NCBI GenBank assembly: GCA_003695505.1
Contig: RFIY01000030.1
Location: 1-19,800 of the forward strand
DNA length: 19,800 bases
DNA from: Candidatus Dadabacteria bacterium
GTDB lineage: Bacteria; J088
Direction of reading: 5' to 3'
The notes below the pieces were generated by a model that saw nothing but the letters and a program-made list of their open reading frames with translations, was not told the DNA's origin and did not search any database. Shown piece by piece: positions 1-8,020 of the stretch. The number at the start of each line of letters is the position of its first letter. Within the stretch, counting starts at the first letter, position 1. The position numbers and the translations under genes are program-made.

Positions 1-7
1 TCTTTTT

Positions 8-117
<110 letters not shown>

Positions 118-154
118 CGTTTTTTCCGGGAACATTGAGCAACATCCGCCGATC

Positions 155-177
155 CTCCGAAGCCTTGGCGAAGGAGG
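155..177. repeat. REP-like imperfect palindrome, copy 1
   Basis: The 23-bp sequence starts CTCCGAAGCC and ends GCGAAGGAGG, an imperfect inverted repeat with a TTGG centre. It occurs identically at 471-493. Repeats of this kind give spurious open frames reading SFAKASE-like peptides on the opposite strand, which happens here. Confidence 0.65.
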
Positions 178-381
178 GCGCCCCGACCACTTTTTTCTTT
201 CTGAAAACAGTGCTGTTAGCAACAACGGCTTTTCGGATAGGCGATTGAACCTCCGGCTTGCTGATCGGCGCTGCATTCGCAGCGCGGTGTGCGGTCGGGG
301 TTATGCGCCGTTGGCGCACCCCTTCGGGGCTGCGCGCCCGCATCCGCGGTCGCTTGTGCAGCCGTCCCTGCGGGCCGTCTA

Positions 382-435
382 CAAATCCTCTCGCCCCGAC
401 CATTCTGCTTCGCTAAAGCTACGCAGAACGGGTTC
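382..435. repeat. Direct repeat copy 2 (orphan tRNA 3' end)
   Basis: The segment is 53/54 identical to 64-117, at an offset of exactly 318 bp. It contains the tRNA-Pro 3' part from the T-loop through CCA. The sequence before it does not supply the rest of a tRNA, so this is a remnant rather than a second gene. It is followed by a T-run (434-440 region) and the same REP-like palindrome as copy 1. Duplication of a tRNA end like this is what an old integration event or a decayed tandem tRNA would leave. Confidence 0.85.
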
Positions 436-470
436 AGTTTTTCGGGAACATCGAGAATGATCTGCCCACG

Positions 471-493
471 CTCCGAAGCCTTGGCGAAGGAGG
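471..493. repeat. REP-like imperfect palindrome, copy 2
   Basis: This is identical to 155-177. It sits immediately downstream of the ccoS stop codon (503), so on the minus strand it is the first structured element in the 3' untranslated region of the cco transcript. No T-run follows it on that strand, so it is more likely a stabilising or REP-type element than a simple intrinsic terminator. Confidence 0.6.
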
Positions 494-502
494 GGGGCCT
501 GG

Positions 503-688
503 TTACTCGTCATTGTCTTCCGGAGTGGCGGGTGTCTTCGCTGTCAGGTCTTCGTCATCGAACAGGATGCGTTCGGCGGGGGTGTCGAGGTCGTCGAACT
601 GGCCCGTGCGGACCGCCCAGATGAACCAGGCGATGGCGGTTGCGGCCATCAACAGGCCAATCGGTAGCAGAAGGTAAATGGCACTCAC
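503..688 (-). CDS. ccoS: CcoS, cbb3 oxidase maturation protein
   Basis: This is a 61-aa protein with one N-terminal membrane helix (about residues 4-26) and an acidic tail that includes the conserved segment around [18 protein letters not shown]. Length and pattern are typical of CcoS. CcoS is needed, together with CcoI, to insert the copper and haem cofactors of the cbb3 catalytic subunit. Its start overlaps the ccoI stop in an ATGA (685-688), so the two are translationally coupled. It is the last gene of the cco operon. Confidence 0.93.
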   Translation of the reverse strand: MSAIYLLLPIGLLMAATAIAWFIWAVRTGQFDDLDTPAERILFDDEDLTAKTPATPEDNDE

Positions 689-3069
689 GGGTTGCGCCTC
701 CGGAATAGCAACAGCGACGACGTGGTGACGGTGACCGAGCTGAGTGGCATCAGCAGGGCGGCAGCAAGCGGCCCGATGCTGCCGGTGGCTGCAAGTGACA
801 GCCCAATGATGTTGTAAACGATGCTGAGTGCGATGTTGCGCCGAACGGCCGCCATCGTGGCTTTCGCCGTTTCGATAGCCTCGGCAAGTACCGACAGTCC
901 GGGATCCAGAAGGTAACCATCGGCAGCTTCGAGCGCCTGATCGACACTGCCAGCCATGGCAATGCCGGTATGGGCGCCAGCAAGTGCGGCGGCATCATTG
1001 GCACCATCGCCGACCATGCCGACGCGCTCGCCCAGCCGTTTCACCAGGGCGAGCTTTTGTTCGGGAGTGACATTTCCAAAGGCCGTTTCGATGCCGACGG
1101 CTGCGGCGACGCGATCCACGGTCGTCTGGCGGTCGCCGCTGACGATGACGGGTTCAATGCCTCGGGCCACCAGGCGGCGGACGGCGTCTTTTGCGTCCGG
1201 GCGCAGCTCGTCGCGCAGGTCGATGCGGGCAACGACTCGTCCGTCGCATTCGACCCAGATGCTGGTGATGTCCGGGGCTTCGGGCGCGCGAAATGCATCC
1301 GGGATATCCGTGCCGATCCAGCGCGACCCGCCAATCCTCAACGTGTGCCCGGCGACGCGCCCCTGAATACCGAGTCCGGCTTCTTCGTGTACATCTTCGG
1401 CAATGTAGCGACCGCCAGGGATTGTCGCGAATGCCCGTGCGATCGGATGCAGTGAATGCTGTTCGATCGAAGCAACCGCTTCCTTCAGCGAAAGTCCATC
1501 GATCGTTGCGAGGCCCTGCCAGTGAACAATTTGTGGGGTGCCCGTGGTCAGCGTGCCTGTCTTGTCGAATACGATGGTGTCGATGGCAGCGAGGCGCTGC
1601 AGCGCGGCGCCGTGTTTGAGCATCAGGCTGCGGCGGTGGAGCAGTGACTGGCCGATTGCAAGCGCGAGTGGGGTCGCGAGTCCCAGTGCGCACGGGCACA
1701 TGACGACGGCAACCGCAACGGATGCAGCGATGGCGTGGTCGATGCTGTGCGGCCACCACCACAGCAACGTGCCGACAACTGCGATCAAGGTGACTGCGAC
1801 CAGTGCGGTTGCAATGCGGTCGGCGAGGGCCATGATTGGGGCGCGTCCGCGTCCGGCCTCGTGTGCGAGCTGGGCGATCCCGTTGATCCGGGTCTGCTCG
1901 CCCGTGGCCGTCACGCGATAGCGAATCGGCGCGCCCAGGTTGGTCGTGCCGGCGTACACCTGGTCACCGCGCTTGAGTTCGGCCGGTCTCGATTCACCCG
2001 TCAGGACGGCCATGTTGAACCGCCCTTCTTCGCTTTCGAGTTTGCCGTCGGCGACAAGAAGCTGACCGGTATCCGCGTAAAGCAGATCGCCGGCCTGAAG
2101 TTCGGAGACCGGCACGCGATCAATGGCGCCGCTTTCCGGGGCGACGCGCAAGGCTTCGGTGGCAGTTTGCCAGGTGACCTGGCGTGACGTCGTACGGGCG
2201 CGCCTGTGCCCTCGCTCGAGGATCACGCGGCCCGCGAGCAACAAAAATACGAGCGCGGCAATCGAGTCGAAATAGACGTGTTGCTGTCCACGAACGAGCG
2301 CGGCGATGCTTCCGGCGAAGGCGATCAGGATGCCGAGCGAGACCGGGAGGTCGATATGGGGCACACCGCGCCGCAGCGCGCCCAGCGCGCGGCGATGAAA
2401 CGGGGCCGCGCACCAGAAGACGACCGGTAGCGTCAGTGCACCCGCGACCCACAGAAAGAGCTTCGCAAAGTGATCGGAAATGCCACTGAACTGGCCAGCA
2501 TAGAGCGGCACAGTGACCAACATGATGTTGCCCGCCAGGGCGCCAGCGACGCCGGTGCGAAGCCACAAATCACGCGCGGCTTCCTGCTCGGACTGCGTAT
2601 CGTCGCGCGGCAGCCGCAGGCTGTATCCCGCCGATGCAAATGCGTTGGCCAGTGCCGGCAGGTCGGTATCCGCAGGTCGCCAGCGCAGGCGAACCCGGCG
2701 TGCATCCAGCTGGACGTCGATCGATTCGACGCCGCGATGACGTAGCGCGATCTTTTCCAGCAACCAGACACAGGCCGCGCAATGAATTTCGGGGACATCG
2801 AAGGGCATTTCGACGACGGTCTGGCCGGACAGCGCGCAAAGCAGGCCGGCGAGATCTTCGTCTGGCGTGCCACGGCTGCGCAACGGGGAGGGCGCGTCAC
2901 GCACACGATAGTAATCCTCAAGCTGCTCATCGCGCAGAAAATGCCAGACCGCCTCGCACCCGGCGCAACAGAAGATGGGCTCGTCCGTTCTGCTCGTGCC
3001 AAGAACCAGTTGTCCGCAGTGCGCGCAGCGCGTGCCGCCCGAGCTGGATTTGCGAAGCGGATCAGCCAT
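685..3069 (-). CDS. ccoI: CcoI/FixI, P1B-type copper-transporting ATPase
   Basis: This is a 794-aa heavy-metal P-type ATPase of the CcoI/FixI (CtpA-like) group, thought to export Cu(I) for cbb3 oxidase assembly. The N terminus has a cysteine-rich module (CAHC at residues 15-18, CCAGC at 34-38). An HMA domain with CAAC follows at 97-100. Later motifs are the actuator TGES, the membrane metal site CPC near 457-459, the phosphorylation site DKTGT with Asp near 502, an HP pair (SLHPIARA) and the hinge [10 protein letters not shown]. The set is complete, so the enzyme should be active. It overlaps ccoH by 8 nt and ccoS by 4 nt. The double cysteine cluster ahead of the HMA domain is characteristic of cco-linked ATPases and separates it from generic CopA. 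Confidence 0.96.
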   Translation of the reverse strand: MADPLRKSSSGGTRCAHCGQLVLGTSRTDEPIFCCAGCEAVWHFLRDEQLEDYYRVRDAPSPLRSRGTPDEDLAGLLCALSGQTVVEMPFDVPEIHCAACVWLLEKIALRHRGVESIDVQLDARRVRLRWRPADTDLPALANAFASAGYSLRLPRDDTQSEQEAARDLWLRTGVAGALAGNIMLVTVPLYAGQFSGISDHFAKLFLWVAGALTLPVVFWCAAPFHRRALGALRRGVPHIDLPVSLGILIAFAGSIAALVRGQQHVYFDSIAALVFLLLAGRVILERGHRRARTTSRQVTWQTATEALRVAPESGAIDRVPVSELQAGDLLYADTGQLLVADGKLESEEGRFNMAVLTGESRPAELKRGDQVYAGTTNLGAPIRYRVTATGEQTRINGIAQLAHEAGRGRAPIMALADRIATALVAVTLIAVVGTLLWWWPHSIDHAIAASVAVAVVMCPCALGLATPLALAIGQSLLHRRSLMLKHGAALQRLAAIDTIVFDKTGTLTTGTPQIVHWQGLATIDGLSLKEAVASIEQHSLHPIARAFATIPGGRYIAEDVHEEAGLGIQGRVAGHTLRIGGSRWIGTDIPDAFRAPEAPDITSIWVECDGRVVARIDLRDELRPDAKDAVRRLVARGIEPVIVSGDRQTTVDRVAAAVGIETAFGNVTPEQKLALVKRLGERVGMVGDGANDAAALAGAHTGIAMAGSVDQALEAADGYLLDPGLSVLAEAIETAKATMAAVRRNIALSIVYNIIGLSLAATGSIGPLAAALLMPLSSVTVTTSSLLLFRRRNP

Positions 3070-3541
3070 CGTTCCAGAGTTCGGTCGAGATCGTCACCGG
3101 CGTCTGCTTCCAGGTCGCCTCAAGCGTGACGCGCCAGCGCCCGCGCACTGCGGGGGCGGTGACGGGAAGGATCGTAGTCCCGGATACCAGCGCCGGCGTG
3201 CTGAAGTCGAGCTCGGGGCGATCCGGGCGCCAGTAATGCAGAAGTGGATGCTCTGGCGTCACGGGGTTGCCGTATGCAAGTAATGCAACTCCGCCGTCAG
3301 CCGGCTGCAATTGCAGGCCAAGGCGAGCATTTGTTTCACCGGCAGCGATTTCGCGATCGTATGCGAGTCCGTGTTCATAGTAATCCCGCCGGACCAGCGG
3401 GAACGTCACATCGCGTACGAGCCACCACACCGCAAAATTGACGACGACGACCGTGCCGAGGCCCAGTGTGATGCCGATCGCCCAGCGCCGACCGGCACGT
3501 TTCGCTTCTTCGGTTGTTGCGCGGTAGAGCTCGCGCGTCAT
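3062..3541 (-). CDS. ccoH: CcoH/FixH, cbb3 oxidase assembly protein
   Basis: This is a 159-aa FixH-family protein. A short cytoplasmic N terminus is followed by one membrane helix (about residues 20-42) and a periplasmic domain that opens with the family hallmark VRRDYYEHGLAYDREI. CcoH is a single-span assembly factor that associates with the cbb3 complex. The start overlaps the ccoG stop by 4 nt (ATGA) and the end overlaps the ccoI start by 8 nt, so it belongs to the ccoGHIS assembly block. Confidence 0.92.
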   Translation of the reverse strand: MTRELYRATTEEAKRAGRRWAIGITLGLGTVVVVNFAVWWLVRDVTFPLVRRDYYEHGLAYDREIAAGETNARLGLQLQPADGGVALLAYGNPVTPEHPLLHYWRPDRPELDFSTPALVSGTTILPVTAPAVRGRWRVTLEATWKQTPVTISTELWNDG

Positions 3542-4935
3542 GGCCGGTCATCCGGGAAAATGGCGTCGCCGTTGATGGTGTGCGCTTCGCCGGTTTCCTT
3601 ATTCCGGATTTCGATCGTGAACGGGATCGTACCGTGCAGCTCAGCGGGGCCGACAACGAAAATTTCGGTCGCACGCTCCGCCCCTGCGTCAACGGGTAGC
3701 GGGTTGACCGGCGCAATCAGTCGTAGCGGCTGATCGCTGCGCAGGATGAGCTGCAGGTGGACAGGTTCGGCGTCCTTGTTGATCAGCTTCAGTCGGAAAT
3801 GGTTGGCGATCTCGCGATCGCTGAGCGGTTGCCAGACCGCCCCGGCTGGCCGCAGCAGGGCGACTTCGATCATTGGCCGGTTCACAGCCAGGACGATGAA
3901 AGTCGTCAGCGACGCGAGCATCAGCAAACCATAGATTACCGTGCGTGGGCGGATCGGATGCGCGGGTGCGCCGTCTTCGAGTTCTCGTTCTGATGCATAG
4001 CGGATCAGCCCGCGCGGTTTGCCGATTCCGTCCATCACCGAATCACAGGCGTCGATGCAACGGGCGCAGTGGATGCACTCGAGCTGCAACCCATTGCGAA
4101 TGTCGATCCCTTGCGGGCAGACGACGACACACTTGGTGCAGTCGATACAGTCACCGAAATTCTCGTCGCCTTCTTTCTTGCGTTGGGCCATCTTTGCGCG
4201 CGGTTCACCGCGGTTGGCATCGTAGCCGACGATCAGGCTTTCGCGGTCGAGCAGCGCGGATTGAAACCGTGCGTAAGGACAGATGTAATTGCAAAACTGT
4301 TCGCGCAGCAGCACCAGGTCGGTATAGATCGCAACCGTCATGAACGTCGCAAAAATAATTGGCGCCTTGTATTCCCAGCTCGGATGAAGGATCGCGTAAG
4401 TGAGGCGCCGTACGTCCATGAAGTACGACAGAAAGACGTGCGCCAGCAGGCTTGACAACGCGATGAAGATCAGATGCTTGGTGATCTTGAGGCTCAGCTT
4501 TTTCCAGGTCCAGGGTGCCTGGTCCAGGCGCATTTGCTGGTTGCGATTCCCTTCGAGCCACTGTTCGACCTTGAGGACGACATTGTGCAGAAAAACTGTC
4601 TGCGGGCAGGTATAGCCGCACCAGACCCGACCCCAGAGTGCGGTCACGAACAGGATGCCAACGAAAAAGGCGAACAGCAGAAAGAACAACAACCACACGT
4701 CATGCGGCCAGTACACCTGGCCGAACAGGACGAAGCGGCGGCCGGGAACATCAAAGAGAATCAGAGGCAGTCCGTTGATGCGGATCAGCGGGATTGCCAC
4801 CAGGATCGCGATCAGCACATAACCGAGGACGGTTCGTCCGCGCGTGAACCGTCCCGAAATCTTTTGTGGATAGACCCAGTTGCGTTTGTCAACGTCGGGC
4901 AGGATGCGGTCGAGTTTTTCGAGGGGCACGAACAT
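3538..4935 (-). CDS. ccoG: CcoG/FixG, membrane-bound 4Fe-4S cupric reductase
   Basis: This is a 465-aa FixG/RdxA-family polyferredoxin. Several N-terminal membrane helices lie between about residues 35 and 220. A conserved WCGYTCPQ stretch is in the NapH-like part. Two 4Fe-4S motifs follow, CIDCTKCVVVCPQG (about 262-275) and CIHCARCIDACDS (about 286-298). One more helix precedes a C-terminal Ig-like domain. CcoG has been described as a Cu(II) reductase that supplies Cu(I) for cbb3 biogenesis. A good Shine-Dalgarno (CAGGAGAG, 8 nt spacing) supports this start. It is separated from ccoP by 58 nt containing a strong hairpin. Confidence 0.95.
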   Translation of the reverse strand: MFVPLEKLDRILPDVDKRNWVYPQKISGRFTRGRTVLGYVLIAILVAIPLIRINGLPLILFDVPGRRFVLFGQVYWPHDVWLLFFLLFAFFVGILFVTALWGRVWCGYTCPQTVFLHNVVLKVEQWLEGNRNQQMRLDQAPWTWKKLSLKITKHLIFIALSSLLAHVFLSYFMDVRRLTYAILHPSWEYKAPIIFATFMTVAIYTDLVLLREQFCNYICPYARFQSALLDRESLIVGYDANRGEPRAKMAQRKKEGDENFGDCIDCTKCVVVCPQGIDIRNGLQLECIHCARCIDACDSVMDGIGKPRGLIRYASERELEDGAPAHPIRPRTVIYGLLMLASLTTFIVLAVNRPMIEVALLRPAGAVWQPLSDREIANHFRLKLINKDAEPVHLQLILRSDQPLRLIAPVNPLPVDAGAERATEIFVVGPAELHGTIPFTIEIRNKETGEAHTINGDAIFPDDRP

Positions 4936-4956
4936 GGGGGCTGCTCTCCTGAAGAT

Positions 4957-4983
4957 CCGAAGGGGGCCGGCGGCCCCCTTCGG
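4957..4983 (-). promoter_or_regulatory. Perfect 12-bp hairpin between ccoP and ccoG
   Basis: CCGAAGGGGGCC, a 3-nt loop and GGCCCCCTTCGG form an uninterrupted 12-bp GC-rich stem starting 10 nt after the ccoP stop codon. On the transcribed (minus) strand it is followed by ATCTTCAGG, with no T-run. It is therefore more likely an mRNA-stability or processing element, or a leaky terminator, than a full one. It divides the oxidase subunit genes from the assembly genes. Confidence 0.7.
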
Positions 4984-4993
4984 TGGGTGTCAT

Positions 4994-5560
4994 CTACTGT
5001 GCTGGGGGCGTTTCCGGGTGCGCATCTGGATGCGGTGAGCCATCTCCATTTGGTGTGCTTAGTGAATAAACGAAGGCAGCGACCTGATGAATCTTTTCCG
5101 GTCCGAGCATCTTCCAGGGCGGCATGCCCTTGGCAGGGACGCCGTTCGTGACAATATTGATGATCGCCGCCAGGGAGCCATCCCCGTTGCGCCAGGCGTG
5201 ATCGCGCAGGTTGGGCCCGACCAGGCCTTCCGCGGTCGGGCCGTGACAGGATGCACAGGTCGATGCGAAGATCTGCGCACCGGCTTCGCGGGCAGCCGCA
5301 TCGGCGGCCAGAGCCGCAACGTCGAGTGATGGTGCCTGCTGCGCTTGCGCTTCACGCGCTTTCTGAACCTCGGCCATTTCCGCTTCGTAGGCTTGCACCG
5401 GCAAGACGCCCTTGTCAAAGACGTGATACCAGAGCATGTACGGCAAGGCGAAGCAGACGGTACCTACGAAAATCAGATTCAGCCAAAGTGGAATCGGGTT
5501 GTCGTATTCCTGGATCCCGTCGAACTGATGGTCTTTCAATCTGTCTTTTTCAGGCGCCAT
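4994..5560 (-). CDS. ccoP: CcoP, cbb3 oxidase subunit III (mono-haem form)
   Basis: This is a 188-aa membrane-anchored cytochrome c, subunit III of cbb3 oxidase. The N terminus carries the CcoP signature (DGIQEYDNPIP followed by LW), then one membrane helix, a charged and alanine-rich linker, and a single cytochrome c domain with CASCH and a later KGMPPW that can supply the Met ligand. Standard proteobacterial CcoP has about 300 residues and two CXXCH sites, and here the second is absent. I chose the ATG at 5560 because AAGGAG lies 6 nt upstream. An upstream in-frame ATG (5590) lies inside ccoQ. It overlaps ccoQ by 11 nt. Confidence 0.92.
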   Translation of the reverse strand: MAPEKDRLKDHQFDGIQEYDNPIPLWLNLIFVGTVCFALPYMLWYHVFDKGVLPVQAYEAEMAEVQKAREAQAQQAPSLDVAALAADAAAREAGAQIFASTCASCHGPTAEGLVGPNLRDHAWRNGDGSLAAIINIVTNGVPAKGMPPWKMLGPEKIHQVAAFVYSLSTPNGDGSPHPDAHPETPPAQ

Positions 5561-5744
5561 GGGGGGCTCCTTCCGTGTCATCTTTTTCATCGTCGAGCGG
5601 CAGGTACTTCAGCGCTTCCAGCTCGTCGCGGCGACCGCGACGCCACGTCCATATGGCCGTCAGGATGAAGGCCACAATGAACAGAATCAGCGCCAGTTGC
5701 TGCCAGAATACGGTGTCGCCTTGCGCGAGTACTTCCCGGATCAT
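5550..5744 (-). CDS. ccoQ: CcoQ, small cbb3 oxidase subunit IV
   Basis: This is a 64-aa protein with one membrane helix (about residues 15-35) followed by WRRGRR and a tail with the LEALKYLPLDD-type segment seen in CcoQ/FixQ. CcoQ is thought to stabilise the cbb3 complex. Its start overlaps the ccoNO stop in an ATGA, and its last codons contain the ribosome-binding site of ccoP. Its synthesis is therefore tied to both neighbours. Confidence 0.9.
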   Translation of the reverse strand: MIREVLAQGDTVFWQQLALILFIVAFILTAIWTWRRGRRDELEALKYLPLDDEKDDTEGAPHGA

Positions 5745-7849
5745 GGATTTTGCCTCCAGTTGATGTCCGTGCCCAGCCGTTGCAGGTAGGCAATCAGCGC
5801 CAGGATTTCACTATCGCTCGGGACGTCACCCGCGCCAGCGGCTTCCAGGCCCTGCTCGATTTTCGCGGCCTGTTGCTTCGCCAGCGAAACGGCGTCGCGA
5901 ACTTCGTCGTCGCTGTAGGGTACGCCCAGGGCTTTCATTGCAGCGACAGAGCTGGCCAGTACGTCGTAGTCGATCGGCTTCTTGGTCAGGAAACTGTACG
6001 GTGGCATGATCGACCCCGGCGAGGTTGATCGTGGATCGACCAGGTGGCGATAGTGCCAGAGGTCGGGGTACTTGCCGCCGACGCGGTGCAGATCTGGTCC
6101 GATCCGGCGACTTCCCCACTGGAACGGATGGTCATAGACGAATTCACCGGCTTTGCTGTATTCGCCATAGCGTTCGGTTTCGTGGCGGAAGGGGCGAACC
6201 ATCTGTGAATGGCAGACGTAGCAGCCTTCGCCGATGTAGAGCGTCCGGCCGTGCAGTTCGAGTGGGGTGTATGGTTCGACTTTCGCCAGTTTCGGCAGTT
6301 CGAATTCGGCCTTGAGGATTGGAACCAGTTCGAACAGGGTACCGACGAGGATGACGACCAGTGCGACACTGGTGAATACGAACGGACGGGCTTCGATCCA
6401 GCCGTGGCCAGCTTCACTGTGTGCGCCCTCATTTTCGGCAACCGTGATCCCTTCAACCGCCGGACCTTCGCTTTGTCCGATCGTCTTGAGCAGATTCCAG
6501 ATCATCAGAATGACGCCACTGAGAAACAGCAGCCCGCCGAAGAAGCGGATGTAGTACATCGGCAGAATCTTGATGACCGTTTCCATGAAGTTCGGGTAGC
6601 GCAGCAGCCCGTCGGGCGTAAAGGCGCGCCACATCAGGCCCTGGGTCACGCCAGCGATCCACATCGAAATGACATAGATGATGATGCCGAGCGTGCCAAT
6701 CCAGAAATGGACTTCCGCGGCGCGGGTGCTGTAGAGCTTCGTGTTCCAGAGGCGCGGTACCAGGTAATAGAACATGCCGAAGATCAGGAACGCGACCCAG
6801 CCGAGCGCGCCGGAGTGCACGTGCCCGATCGTCCAGTCGGTGTAGTGGCTGAGCGAATTGACCGACTTGATGCTCATCATCGGCCCTTCGAAGGTACTCA
6901 TACCGTAGAAGGTCACAGCGACGACCATGAACTTCAGCACCGGATCCTTCCGAAGCTTGTCAAAGGCCCCGCGCAGGGTATACAAACCGTTGATCATGCC
7001 GCCCCAGCTCGGTGCCCACAACATGACGCTGAAGACCATGCCGAGCGACTGCGCCCAGTCCGGCAGCGCCGTGTAGTGCAGGTGGTGCGGACCGGCCCAG
7101 ATGTACAAGAAGACCAGCGCCCAGAAGTGCAAGATGCTGAGGCGGTAACTGAACACCGGGCGGCCGGCGGCCTTGGGCAGGTAATAGTACATCAGCCCAA
7201 GGAATGGCGTGGTCAACAGGAAACCGACGGCATTATGGCCATACCACCACTGCACCATGGCGTCCTGCACGCCGGGATAGATCGAAAAGCTGTGCAGCAG
7301 CCCGGCCGGCATCGCGAGGTTATTGACGATGTGCAGTACGGCAATCGTCACGATCGTCGCAATGTAGAACCAGATCGCGACATAAATATGCTTGATGCGA
7401 CGGATGGCGATCATCCAGAAGACATTGACCGCAAAGACGACCCAGATCAGCGTGATCAGGATGTCAAGGATCCAGCCGGGTTCCGCATATTCCTTGCCCT
7501 GGCTGTGACCGGTGGCGAGATAGAGCACGTCGAGGACGACGATCAGTTGCCAGCCCCAGAAATGCAGACTGGCCAGCTTGTCGCTGGGTAGCCGCACTTT
7601 GAGCAGGCGCTGCATCGAATGGTAGGTGCCGGCAAAGATCGCATTCGCGGCGAACGCGAAAATCACACCGTTTGTGTGAATTGGGCGCAGCCGACCGAAC
7701 GTGATGTATTCAATGCCGCCATTGAGTTGCCACCAGGCGAGTTCACCGGCGATGTACAATCCGGCGAGCATCCCGATCAGCCCCCAGATCACACTTGCGC
7801 CGATGAACTGGCGGACGACCCGATCGTTGTAGGTGATCGTCTCGGTCAT
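5741..7849 (-). CDS. ccoNO: CcoNO, fused cbb3 oxidase subunits I and II
   Basis: This 702-aa polypeptide joins the catalytic subunit CcoN (about residues 1-470) to the mono-haem cytochrome c subunit CcoO (about 490-702). The CcoN part has many membrane helices and the expected histidines: IHTNG near 57, HNAVGF near 204, the GPHHLHY copper-site segment near 255 and GHVHSGALGW near 343-350. After a hydrophilic linker there is one helix, then CYVCH with Cys543 and His547, the WGSRRIGPDL segment and SIMPPY with the likely Met ligand. It reduces oxygen to water and pumps protons in the inner membrane. A GAGGAGG ribosome-binding site 7 nt upstream fixes the start. It is the first gene of the operon, behind an FNR-type promoter. 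Fused CcoNO is known from other lineages, for example Bacteroidota, but most proteobacteria have separate genes. Confidence 0.95.
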   Translation of the reverse strand: MTETITYNDRVVRQFIGASVIWGLIGMLAGLYIAGELAWWQLNGGIEYITFGRLRPIHTNGVIFAFAANAIFAGTYHSMQRLLKVRLPSDKLASLHFWGWQLIVVLDVLYLATGHSQGKEYAEPGWILDILITLIWVVFAVNVFWMIAIRRIKHIYVAIWFYIATIVTIAVLHIVNNLAMPAGLLHSFSIYPGVQDAMVQWWYGHNAVGFLLTTPFLGLMYYYLPKAAGRPVFSYRLSILHFWALVFLYIWAGPHHLHYTALPDWAQSLGMVFSVMLWAPSWGGMINGLYTLRGAFDKLRKDPVLKFMVVAVTFYGMSTFEGPMMSIKSVNSLSHYTDWTIGHVHSGALGWVAFLIFGMFYYLVPRLWNTKLYSTRAAEVHFWIGTLGIIIYVISMWIAGVTQGLMWRAFTPDGLLRYPNFMETVIKILPMYYIRFFGGLLFLSGVILMIWNLLKTIGQSEGPAVEGITVAENEGAHSEAGHGWIEARPFVFTSVALVVILVGTLFELVPILKAEFELPKLAKVEPYTPLELHGRTLYIGEGCYVCHSQMVRPFRHETERYGEYSKAGEFVYDHPFQWGSRRIGPDLHRVGGKYPDLWHYRHLVDPRSTSPGSIMPPYSFLTKKPIDYDVLASSVAAMKALGVPYSDDEVRDAVSLAKQQAAKIEQGLEAAGAGDVPSDSEILALIAYLQRLGTDINWRQNP

Positions 7850-7911
7850 ATGCGGTCCTCCTCAGCAGGTTCCGGTCGTGAAATTGTCAGAAGACAGGTG
7901 AATCTTGGTTC

Positions 7912-7917
7912 ATTCTA
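7912..7917 (-). promoter_or_regulatory. -10 element of the ccoNO promoter
   Basis: On the minus strand the hexamer is TAGAAT, a 5/6 match to TATAAT. Its upstream edge lies 29.5 bp from the centre of the FNR-type box, so the box would be centred near -41.5 of a start close to 7905. This is the class II FNR arrangement. Confidence 0.7.
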
Positions 7918-7939
7918 ACGATCATTTTGCGTGCGGAAC

Positions 7940-7953
7940 TTGATCTGGATCAA
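7940..7953. promoter_or_regulatory. FNR/ANR/DNR-type box shared by two divergent promoters
   Basis: TTGATCTGGATCAA matches the FNR-type consensus TTGAT-N4-ATCAA exactly. It lies between the divergent ccoNO and the plus-strand membrane protein gene. -10-like hexamers occur on both sides at nearly equal distance (7912-7917 and 7975-7980). Sequence alone cannot tell FNR from its paralogues such as ANR or DNR. Confidence 0.85.
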
Positions 7954-7974
7954 ATTTTGAAGCCGTTTTGTGCA

Positions 7975-7980
7975 TATCAT
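7975..7980 (+). promoter_or_regulatory. -10 element of the plus-strand promoter
   Basis: TATCAT (5/6 to consensus) begins 28.5 bp from the centre of the FNR-type box. It predicts a start near 7987 and a leader of about 33 nt to the ATG at 8021. Confidence 0.6.
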
Positions 7981-8020
7981 GTAACGATATCTCCCCCCGC
8001 CAATGGTCGAAGTGTGCCCG

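Noticed and set aside
304-329. Adjacent perfect hairpins considered as a small RNA or tRNA-like structure
   Set aside because: The stems are short (6 and 4 bp). No promoter, T-run or known RNA fold was found, and the region has no conserved RNA landmark I can recognise.
6209-7591. Long open frame (460 codons) on the plus strand opposite ccoNO
   Set aside because: It is a shadow of ccoNO: low-complexity, charge-rich translation with no domain, no ribosome-binding site and no promoter. The minus-strand frame is unmistakably CcoNO.
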